Assembly: GCF_003569765.1 (NCBI RefSeq)
Contig: NZ_KZ983964.1
Location: 234 to 49,068 of the forward strand
Direction: 5' to 3'
DNA: 48,835 bases
Source of the DNA: Caldimonas tepidiphila
Lineage (GTDB): Bacteria; Pseudomonadota; Gammaproteobacteria; Burkholderiales; Burkholderiaceae_C
Below, piece after piece: positions 42,928 through 48,835 of the stretch. Both the position numbers and the translations under genes were made by a program. Each line of letters opens with the position of its first letter. The first letter of the stretch is position 1. The notes beneath the pieces were generated by a model, which was not told the DNA's origin, made no database searches, and worked only from the letters and a program-made list of their open reading frames with translations.

Positions 42928-44168
42928 CACCACACCTCCAGCGCCGCCTGCAGCGCCGGGTGCGAGCGCGCGTGCTCGGCGATCGGCACGCCCTGCATCG
43001 CCGCGCGCCAGGCCTCGCGCATCGCGGCGACGCCGGCGGCGATGCCGCCCGGGTGGCCGAAGATGCCGCCGCCGGCAGCGTGGATCAGGTCGGCGCGGCC
43101 GAGCGCGGCCCAGGTGCCGGCGGCCTGCAGTCCGGTCTGGCCGGAGCTGAACACCGGCATCGCCGCCATCGGCGCCTCGTCCCACAGCGGCCGCAGCACG
43201 GAACGCGCCGCCGCGATCACGCTGTCGTCGGGCTCGCTGAACTTGTTGCGCAGGCCGTTGACGTGCAGGTGGTCGGCGCCGGCGAGGCGCCAGATCTGCT
43301 GCCACGGCGCGTAGTCCCAGCCGAGCGCCGGGCTGCGGCTCAGGTAGCCCCAGCCGTTGCGGTGCGCGTGGATCGGCAGCGCCGCGTGGCGGCGCAGCTC
43401 GAGCAGGCCGACGAGGCCGATCGAGTTCAGGCTCGCCATCACGCAGGTGCCGCCGAGCGACAGCACCAGGTCGTGGCGGCGCTTCATCTGGTCGAGCTCG
43501 CCGGTCAGGTTGAAGGCGACCATCACTTTGCGGCCGTGGCGCTGCGCGGCGTCGTCGACGACGCGCATGACCGCGCGCACGCGCTCCTCGAAGGGGCAGT
43601 GCGGGCCGTCGGCCTGCAGCTCGTCGTCCTTGATGAAGTCGATGCCGCCGTCGATCAGCTGGCGCACCTGCGCGGCGGTCTCCTGCGCGTCGAGCCCGAC
43701 GCTCGGCTTGATGATGGTGCCGATCAGCGGGCCCTCGTGCACGCCGGCGAGCGCGCGCGTGCCTTCGATGCCGAAGGCCGGGCCGGGGTAGGCGGCGGCG
43801 AAGGCGGGCGGCAGCTTCAGCTCGAGCAGCCGCAGGCCCGAGACCTGGCGCAGCTCGAACAGGTTGCCGGCGACGGTGGCCATCAGGTTCGGCAGCGAGG
43901 GGCCGAGGTTCTCGATCGGCCACGACAGCGTCAGGTGGCAGCGCGTGTAGAAGGGCGCGCTCATGCCCCCGGGCAGGCTGGGCTGCGCGACGCGCTCGAG
44001 CAGCTCGAGCGACTCGACGCGCGCGCCGGCGCGCGCCTTGAGCTCCGGCGTCTCGCCGGCGAGCGCGACGAAGGTGCCGCTGGACTGCTCGCCGGCGATG
44101 GCCTCGGCGGCGCGCCGCGGGTCGTCGCCGGTCTCGAGCCAGTAGCGGGCGTAGATGCGTTCCGACAT
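42927..44168 (-). CDS. RuBisCO-like protein, 3-oxo-isoapionate-4-phosphate decarboxylase or transcarboxylase/hydrolase type
   Basis: A 413-residue form IV RuBisCO-like protein. Lys180 in GGIDFIKDDE corresponds to the carbamylated lysine, with Asp182 and Glu183 as metal ligands. GTIIKPSVGL keeps the first active-site lysine (Lys154) but has Ser for the second. IHAHRNGWGY, HLHVNGLRNKF (His302, loop-6-like Lys309), VFSSGQTG and the phosphate loop GGGIFGHPGG are present. Carbon fixation is therefore unlikely. Beside an OiaK-like kinase and an ApnO-like enzyme it should act on 3-oxo-isoapionate 4-phosphate, either as decarboxylase (OiaX) or transcarboxylase/hydrolase (OiaT). No erythrulose-phosphate isomerase is seen nearby, which mildly favours the latter. 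Confidence 0.88.
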   Translation of the reverse strand: MSERIYARYWLETGDDPRRAAEAIAGEQSSGTFVALAGETPELKARAGARVESLELLERVAQPSLPGGMSAPFYTRCHLTLSWPIENLGPSLPNLMATVAGNLFELRQVSGLRLLELKLPPAFAAAYPGPAFGIEGTRALAGVHEGPLIGTIIKPSVGLDAQETAAQVRQLIDGGIDFIKDDELQADGPHCPFEERVRAVMRVVDDAAQRHGRKVMVAFNLTGELDQMKRRHDLVLSLGGTCVMASLNSIGLVGLLELRRHAALPIHAHRNGWGYLSRSPALGWDYAPWQQIWRLAGADHLHVNGLRNKFSEPDDSVIAAARSVLRPLWDEAPMAAMPVFSSGQTGLQAAGTWAALGRADLIHAAGGGIFGHPGGIAAGVAAMREAWRAAMQGVPIAEHARSHPALQAALEVW

Positions 44169-44178
44169 CGTCCGCTCC

Positions 44179-44940
44179 TCAGACGCAGCGCCCGCCGTCC
44201 ACCTCCAGCGCGACGCCGGTGATGAAGTCGGCCTCGTCGCTGGCCAGGAAGGCTGCGGCCTTGGCCATGTCCAGCGGGCGGCTCAGGCGCCCGAGCGGGA
44301 TGGTGGCGATGATCTTGGCGCGCGTGGCCTCGTTGTCCTCGCCGGGCAGGAAGTCGCCGATCAGGCCGGTCTCGCCCATCACCGGGTTGATCGCGACGAC
44401 GCGGATGCGGTCGGGCGCGAGCTCGGCGGCCATCGACTTCGTCAGCACGATCGCCGCGCCCTTGCTGCCGTTGTACCAGGTCAGCCCTGGGCGCGGGCGC
44501 ACGCCGGCGGTGGAGGCGATGTTGATGATCACGCCGCCGCCCTGGCGGCGCAGCACCGGCACGACGTGCAGCGCGCTCAGGTAGATGCTCTTGACGTTGG
44601 TGGCGTAGACGCGGTCGAAGGTGGCCTCGTCGACGTTGAGCATCGGCTGGTTCTTGTGCGTGGTGCCGGCGTTGTTGACCAGCACGTCGATGCGGCCGTA
44701 GCGCTCGAGCGTCGCCTGCGCCAGCGCGGCCCAGTCCTCGTTGCGCGTCACGTCGGCATGCAGCGCGAGCGCCTGGCCGCCGGCGGCGGTGATCCCGGCC
44801 GCGACGCGCTGCGCCGCGTCGCCGCGCAGGTCGGCCACCACCACCTTGGCGCCGAGCTCGGCGTAGTGCCTCGCGATGCCCTCGCCGAAGCCGCCGCCGG
44901 CGCCGGTCACGATCGCCACGCGGTCCTGAAGCTTGCCCAT
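44179..44940 (-). CDS. SDR-family oxidoreductase
   Basis: A 253-residue classical short-chain dehydrogenase. The coenzyme motif is VAIVTGAGGGFGEGIARHYA, followed by VLVNNAGTTHKNQP, the catalytic Ser in NIASTAGVRPRPG and the Tyr/Lys in WYNGSKGAAIVLTK. VVADLRGD after the second strand suggests NAD rather than NADP. It lies between the aldehyde dehydrogenase and the RuBisCO-like gene (10 bases from the latter). Its substrate is unknown; it could oxidise a sugar or an acid-sugar alcohol that enters the apionate branch. Confidence 0.88.
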   Translation of the reverse strand: MGKLQDRVAIVTGAGGGFGEGIARHYAELGAKVVVADLRGDAAQRVAAGITAAGGQALALHADVTRNEDWAALAQATLERYGRIDVLVNNAGTTHKNQPMLNVDEATFDRVYATNVKSIYLSALHVVPVLRRQGGGVIINIASTAGVRPRPGLTWYNGSKGAAIVLTKSMAAELAPDRIRVVAINPVMGETGLIGDFLPGEDNEATRAKIIATIPLGRLSRPLDMAKAAAFLASDEADFITGVALEVDGGRCV

Positions 44941-44988
44941 GGATGTCTCCTCGAAGTGCCTGGGGGCGCGGGCGCGCGCCCCGCGGGT

Positions 44989-46443
44989 TCAGCCATGCCG
45001 GATGGCGATGGTCTTGATGGTGGTGAAGCCGCGCAGGCCCTCGAAGGCCTTCTCGCGGCCGTGGCCCGAATGCTTCATGCCGCCGAAGGGCAGCTCGATG
45101 CCGCCGCCGGCGCCGTAGTTGTTGACGAAGACCTGGCCGGCCTCGATGCGGTGCGCCATGCGCAGCTGGCGCGCGCCGTCGCGCGTCCACACGCCGGCGG
45201 TCAGCCCGTAGGGCGTGCCGTTGGCGAGCGCCGCCGCCTCGTCCTCGCCGTCGAAGGCGAAGGCGGCGAGCACCGGGCCGAACACCTCCTGCTGCGCGAT
45301 GTCGTGCGCGGGCGGCACCTGCGCGAGCAGCAGCGGCGGGAAGTAGTGGCCGCCGCTCGCGGCCTCGTCCATCAGCCGCGCGCGCGCCGCGACCCGCACC
45401 CCGTCGGCGCAGGCGGCCTCGACCATCGCGCCGACGCGCTCGAGCTGGCGGCGGCTGATCAGCGGGCCGCAGTCCGGGTCGAGCCGGCCCGGGCCGCAGC
45501 GCAGCGCCTCGAAGCGCGCGGCGAGCCGCTCCATCACCTCCTCGTGGATCGCGCGCTCGATCAGCACGCGGCTGCCGGCGGCGCAGGTCTGGCCGGCGTT
45601 CTGCACGATCGCCTGCACCACCACCGGCAGCGCCGCGTCGAGGTCGGCGTCGGCGAACAGCAGCTGCGGCGACTTGCCGCCGAGCTCCAGCGTCACCGGC
45701 ACGTGGTTGACGGCGGCGGCCTGCGCCACCGCGGTGCCGGTCTGCGGCGAGCCGGTGAAGGAGATGTGGTCGATGCCCGGATGCGCCGCGAGCGCCGCGC
45801 CCGCCTCCGCGCCGAGCCCGCAGACGAGGTTCAGCGCGCCCGGAGGCAGCCCGGCTTCGAGCGCCAGCGCGGCGAGCCGCAGCGGCGTCAGGCAGGCGTC
45901 CTCGGCGGGCTTGACGACGCAGGCGTTGCCGGCCGCGAGCGCGGCGCCGACCGAGCGGCCGAAGATCTGCGCCGGGTAGTTCCACGGGATGATGTGGCCG
46001 GTCACGCCGTGCGGCACGCGCAGCGCCATCACGGTGCTGCCGGCGGCGTAGGGGATGGTCTCGCCGTGCAGCTTGTCGGCGGCGCCGGCGTAGTACTCGA
46101 AGTAGCGCGCGCAGGCGCCGATGTCGGCGCGCGCCTGGCTGATCGGCTTGCCGGTGTCGCGGCATTCCAGCGCGGCGAGCTCCTCGTGGTGCTGCGCGAC
46201 CAGCGCCGACCAGCGCATCAGCACGCGGCCGCGCTCGGTGGCGGTCGCGCGCCCCCAGGCGCCGCGGCAGGCGCGCCGCGCCGCGTCGACGGCGGCGTCG
46301 ACGTCGCGCGCGTCGCCGCGCGGCAGCGTCGCGAAGCGCTCGCCGGTGGACGGGTCGGCGACGTCGAGCGTGCGCCCCGACGCGGCCTCGCGCGGCTCGC
46401 CGTCGATCAGGTGGAGCCAGCGGGCGGTCTCGTTGCTCGGCAT
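44989..46443 (-). CDS. NAD-dependent aldehyde dehydrogenase
   Basis: A 484-residue ALDH. The oxyanion Asn is in HIIPWNYPAQIFG, the coenzyme loop is FTGSPQTGTAVA, the general base Glu in VTLELGGKSPQ and the catalytic Cys in QNAGQTCAAGSRVL. C-terminal EVFGPVLAAFAF and LPFGGMKHSGHGREK are typical. It resembles the betaine-/gamma-aminobutyraldehyde type broad group, so the substrate cannot be told. In this operon it may oxidise glycolaldehyde or a sugar aldehyde. It begins 17 bases after the ApnO-like stop. Confidence 0.9.
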   Translation of the reverse strand: MPSNETARWLHLIDGEPREAASGRTLDVADPSTGERFATLPRGDARDVDAAVDAARRACRGAWGRATATERGRVLMRWSALVAQHHEELAALECRDTGKPISQARADIGACARYFEYYAGAADKLHGETIPYAAGSTVMALRVPHGVTGHIIPWNYPAQIFGRSVGAALAAGNACVVKPAEDACLTPLRLAALALEAGLPPGALNLVCGLGAEAGAALAAHPGIDHISFTGSPQTGTAVAQAAAVNHVPVTLELGGKSPQLLFADADLDAALPVVVQAIVQNAGQTCAAGSRVLIERAIHEEVMERLAARFEALRCGPGRLDPDCGPLISRRQLERVGAMVEAACADGVRVAARARLMDEAASGGHYFPPLLLAQVPPAHDIAQQEVFGPVLAAFAFDGEDEAAALANGTPYGLTAGVWTRDGARQLRMAHRIEAGQVFVNNYGAGGGIELPFGGMKHSGHGREKAFEGLRGFTTIKTIAIRHG

Positions 46444-46460
46444 GGCGGGCGCTCCCCGGC

Positions 46461-47291
46461 TCAGGTGATGCGGCGGATGCTGTCGGCGATCTCGGCGCGG
46501 TCGAAGACCTGCTTCCAGTCCTCGCGCATCAGCCGCGGCTTGCCGAAGGCGATGGCCTTGTTGCAGGCGTCGGAGAACTGGCCCGGGATCTCCTTGAAGA
46601 TCACCGCGCCGAGGATGGTCATGTGGCCGAGCAGGAAGTCGCGCGCCGCGACCTCGGGCACGCCGCGCGCGACCACCTCGTCCATCGCCTCGCGCATCAC
46701 GTCGAGCAGCGTCGCGCAGACCGTCTCGGACAGCCCCGGCTCGAGCAGCGCCATCTGCTCGACGGTGAGGCGGTGCGAGCGCAGGATCGGCGCGTAGATC
46801 ACCTTCGCGATCTCCTCGCCGAGGTCGAAGGCCGACTCCGGCCCCTGCATCAGCGCGCTGACGATGGACTGGCGCGCATGCGCGCCGCCGAAGAAGTCGC
46901 GCCGCGCGGCCGGCTCGCTCTCGTCGTTGAAGATCGGCGGGTGGCAGGGGTGGGCGACGAAGTAGACCAGGTCGGGGCGGTCGGGCAGGTGGCCGGCGAA
47001 GGGCGCGGCGGCGTCGAGCGTCATCACCATCGTGCCGGGCTGCAGCATCGGGGAGATCTCGGCGGCGAGCCGCCCGATGAGCGTGTCGGGCACCGCGAGG
47101 ATCACCACCTCGGCGCCGTCGAGCGCGGCGGCGGTCGGCACGCACTCGACGCCGAGCTCGGCCTTCAGCCGCTCCTGCCCCGCGGGGCTCACCTCGACAT
47201 GCCTCACGCGGTAGGCCGAACCCTGCAGGTTGCGGCTCAGCCGCAGACCCATCTTTCCACCGGCGCCGAACAGCGCGATCGTCGTACTCAT
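46461..47291 (-). CDS. apnO: D-apionate oxidoisomerase-like protein (ApnO-like, 6-phosphogluconate-dehydrogenase C-terminal type)
   Basis: A 276-residue NAD-binding protein: coenzyme motif IALFGAGGKMGLRLSRNL, then EVVILAVPDTLIGRLAAEI, HPCHPPIFNDE and a helical C-terminal half (EEIAKVIYAPILRSHRLTVE, DFLLGHMTILGAVIFKEIPG) of the 6-phosphogluconate-dehydrogenase C-terminal type. As I recall, D-apionate oxidoisomerase (ApnO) belongs to this group; it oxidises D-apionate and moves a hydroxymethyl group to give 3-oxo-isoapionate. The neighbouring OiaK-like kinase and RuBisCO-like protein agree with this role. It is the first gene of its operon, behind a GGAG site and a 21-base palindrome. Confidence 0.8.
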   Translation of the reverse strand: MSTTIALFGAGGKMGLRLSRNLQGSAYRVRHVEVSPAGQERLKAELGVECVPTAAALDGAEVVILAVPDTLIGRLAAEISPMLQPGTMVMTLDAAAPFAGHLPDRPDLVYFVAHPCHPPIFNDESEPAARRDFFGGAHARQSIVSALMQGPESAFDLGEEIAKVIYAPILRSHRLTVEQMALLEPGLSETVCATLLDVMREAMDEVVARGVPEVAARDFLLGHMTILGAVIFKEIPGQFSDACNKAIAFGKPRLMREDWKQVFDRAEIADSIRRIT

Positions 47292-47353
47292 GAGGTGCTC
47301 CGAAGTAAGGGGGCGGCGCTGCGGCGGGAAGCAGCTCGGGGGCCGGCGCCTGG

Positions 47354-47374
47354 TCTAATCATATGATGATTAGA
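47354..47374. promoter_or_regulatory. Putative GntR operator upstream of the apnO-like operon
   Basis: Nine-base arms TCTAATCAT (47354-47362) and ATGATTAGA (47366-47374) are perfectly complementary around ATG. The preceding bases read GG, so the left end is GGTCTAAT, similar to GGTCAT at the other sites, and the reverse strand shares the core TCATCATATGA with 36760 and 41464. It lies 62 bases before the apnO-like start. The region is AT-rich. Confidence 0.75.
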
Positions 47375-47583
47375 CGAGATTCCTTGCTCATGGCTAACCC
47401 TGAGAACCTGCTTGCGAGGGGAGCGCCGCACGGTGCACGCCGGCTCGCCGCCTGTGGGAACGGGGCGCCTGCATTGGCAGAAGCCGGCGGGAAGAGGCCC
47501 GGGGCGGGTGCCGGGAGGAAGGTGCGGCCGTCCCCACGACACCGGCGCAGGCGAGCGCGGGCGGGCGCCTGCGGCGGGCCGGT
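47375..47583. other. Gene-free stretch between the apnO-like operator and the aldolase
   Basis: About 209 bases downstream of the aldolase gene and upstream of the apnO operator. It is GC-rich after 47410 with several G-runs on the plus strand. No motif-bearing frame, RNA or clear terminator is visible. Confidence 0.5.
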
Positions 47584-48399
47584 TCAGTAGGCGGCCGACG
47601 GAGCCGGCGCCCCAGGCGCGCCCTGCTCCCGGCAGTGCGCCGACAGCGAGCGTGCCGCGTTGGCCAGCAGCAGCACGTCCACGCCCACCGCGACGAAGGT
47701 CGCGCCGAGTTCCAGGTAGCGGCGTGCTGGCGCCGGGCCGGAGACCAGGATGCCGGCGGCCTTGCCGCTGGCGACGATGGTGGCGATGGCCGACTCGATC
47801 GCGTCCTGCACCTCCGGGTGTTCCGGGTGGCCCCGGTGGCCCATCGAGGCCGCGAGGTCTGCCGGGCCGATGAACACGCCGTCCACACCGTCCACCGCGC
47901 AGATCGCGGGCAGGTTGCGCATCGCCGTCACGGTCTCGGCCTGCACCAGCAGGCAGACCTCGTCGTCGGCGACGTCGAGGTAGTCGCCGCGGGCGTTCCA
48001 GCGCGAGGCGCGGGCGATCGCGCTGCCCACCCCGCGGATGCCGCGCGGCGGGTAGCGCACCGCCGAGACCATCTGCCGTGCCTGCTCCGGGGTGTCGACC
48101 ATCGGCACCAGCAGCGTCTGCGCGCCCAGGTCGAGGACCTGCTTGATCAGCGGCACCTCGCCCGCCACCACCCGCACCACCGGGTGCGCCGGATAGGGGG
48201 CGAGCGCCTGCAGCTGCGGCAGCACGCTGCGCACGTCGTTCGGCGCATGCTCGCCGTCGATCAGCAGCCAGTCGAAGCCGGCGGTGGCGCAGACCTCGGC
48301 CGAATAGGCATCGGCCAGCGACAGCCACAGGCCGATCCGGGCGCGGCGCTCGATCAGGGCTTGCTTGAAGGGATTGGGGCAGGGGGTCGAAGGGGTCAT
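47584..48399 (-). CDS. HpcH/HpaI-family class II (metal-dependent) aldolase
   Basis: A 271-residue TIM-barrel aldolase of the HpaI/GarL/RhmA group. His51 ([11 protein letters not shown]), Arg76 (HPVVRVV), Glu155 ([15 protein letters not shown]), Asp181 ([12 protein letters not shown]) and [18 protein letters not shown] are the usual catalytic, substrate and metal positions. The family cleaves 2-keto-3-deoxy sugar acids or 4-hydroxy-2-oxo acids to pyruvate and an aldehyde. Here it could split the product of the IlvD-type dehydratase, with the aldehyde dehydrogenase acting on the aldehyde. The tail beyond about 255 is Ala/Pro-rich. A putative GntR site lies 45-63 bases upstream. Confidence 0.9.
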   Translation of the reverse strand: MTPSTPCPNPFKQALIERRARIGLWLSLADAYSAEVCATAGFDWLLIDGEHAPNDVRSVLPQLQALAPYPAHPVVRVVAGEVPLIKQVLDLGAQTLLVPMVDTPEQARQMVSAVRYPPRGIRGVGSAIARASRWNARGDYLDVADDEVCLLVQAETVTAMRNLPAICAVDGVDGVFIGPADLAASMGHRGHPEHPEVQDAIESAIATIVASGKAAGILVSGPAPARRYLELGATFVAVGVDVLLLANAARSLSAHCREQGAPGAPAPSAAY

Positions 48400-48443
48400 G
48401 GGCGCGTGCGTCGGGAAGGGGCACCGTGCGGTGCGGGACGTTC

Positions 48444-48463
48444 GGTCATGTGATCGTATGACG
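48444..48463 (-). promoter_or_regulatory. Putative GntR operator upstream of the aldolase gene
   Basis: GGTCAT (48444-48449) and ATGACGA (48458-48464) flank GTGATCGT; GTCAT and ATGAC are complementary arms. The left half equals the GGTCAT of the sites at 36758 and 41462, and ATCGTATG (48453-48460) also occurs at 36751. On the minus strand TACGAT could be a -10. Weaker as a palindrome than the site at 47354. Confidence 0.55.
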
Positions 48464-48779
48464 AGTTCCTGCCCGCGCTCCCTAGCGTCAACCCTTGGCG
48501 CGGGCGGGGGCGGAGGGCCGTTCGCCGACCGGGACGTGACCCGGACGATCGGGGCGCTGAAGGCGCGGTCTGGCTGTTCAACAAGCGCCTCGTGCAGGGC
48601 GGGCTCGGCGCTCTGACGAACCTCGACGCGGTGCGGCAGCAACCGAAGGCGCAGGGCTGCATCCCGAGAGGGGACGGATCGCAGGCGCCGCCATCGTGCG
48701 CATGCCCGTCCCCCACCTCGACGACAGGAGAAGACCCTCGTCCAGCAGGGCGCGAGGCCCCGCCGTGCGGCGGGCGGGC
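48464..48779. other. Gene-free stretch upstream of the aldolase gene
   Basis: About 316 bases between the aldolase operator and the partial gene at the edge. A plus-strand frame reads [19 protein letters not shown] in the middle, which might be a remnant of a coding region, but there is no start, no ribosome-binding site and no family I recognise. I therefore leave it unassigned. Confidence 0.4.
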
Positions 48780-48835
48780 TCAGCCGGCGCCGCGGGCGGC
48801 GAGCAGCTGGGAGATGGAGCGGGCGGCGTCGAGCA
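48780..48835 (-). CDS. C-terminal end of a gene cut by the window edge
   Basis: The last codons on the minus strand read [17 protein letters not shown] and a TGA stop at 48780. This is only about 18 residues. The ending of type AARSISQLL resembles the C-terminal helix of IclR-family regulators, which would suit a catabolic island, but it is too short for a call. Confidence 0.35.
   Translation of the reverse strand, partial: LDAARSISQLLAARGAG

Noticed and set aside
42927-44168. A genuine CO2-fixing RuBisCO large subunit
   Set aside because: Too short for form I-III, second active-site lysine missing, no small subunit or phosphoribulokinase, and catabolic context.
48540-48720. Possible gene fragment [19 protein letters not shown] on the plus strand
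   Set aside because: No start, no ribosome-binding site and no recognisable family; could be chance in GC-rich DNA.
1-48835. tRNA, rRNA, CRISPR arrays, insertion sequences, prophage or integration sites
   Set aside because: No cloverleaf, repeat-spacer pattern, transposase or integrase motif, or flanking direct repeats were found when reading both strands.

Overview
The window is very GC-rich, tightly packed bacterial DNA. A Bug-type (TctC-like) solute receptor, TRAP and RND systems and several acid-sugar enzymes suggest a betaproteobacterium of the order Burkholderiales; this is inferred from gene content, as there is no rRNA or other marker. I found no tRNA, rRNA, CRISPR array, insertion sequence or prophage.

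Left part (1-16 kb). A Crp/Fnr-like regulator is divergent from a membrane adenylate cyclase that carries a 2Fe-2S ferredoxin domain. A TetR/AcrR-type repressor is divergent from a complete RND efflux operon (adaptor, pump, outer-membrane channel), with an AcrR-like palindrome between them; a NnrU/ICMT-like membrane protein follows. Next come the remnant of a GGDEF gene, an orphan branched-chain-amino-acid-type binding protein, a small unknown protein, a seven-segment-or-fewer membrane diguanylate cyclase, and a large unknown membrane protein with an EF-hand loop.

Middle part (16-29 kb). An FRG-domain protein and a TetR regulator face a probable three-gene unit: Bug receptor, LigW-like aromatic acid decarboxylase and MFS transporter. 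An ldhA-type D-lactate dehydrogenase is interrupted by one in-frame TAG. It is followed by an acyl-CoA ligase, a ChaB-like small protein, an EAL-CBS-GGDEF protein and a chemoreceptor.

Right part (29-48.4 kb). About 19 kb, all on the minus strand, form a catabolic island for acid sugars. One half (LtnD, OtnK, OtnC, OtnI, plus DenD) matches the known route that turns L-threonate and D-erythronate through 2-oxo- and 3-oxo-tetronate and its 4-phosphate into dihydroxyacetone phosphate. The other half (ApnO-like oxidoisomerase, OiaK-like DUF1537 kinase, RuBisCO-like protein) matches the known D-apionate route through 3-oxo-isoapionate 4-phosphate. An aldehyde dehydrogenase, an SDR, an IlvD/Edd dehydratase, a HpcH/HpaI aldolase, a beta-hydroxyacid dehydrogenase, a DctPQM TRAP transporter and two FCD-type GntR regulators complete it. 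Four sites with a shared GGTCAT/TATGA-type motif lie before the aldolase, the apnO-like gene, the gntR gene and dctP, suggesting a single regulon. The right edge cuts into another minus-strand gene.
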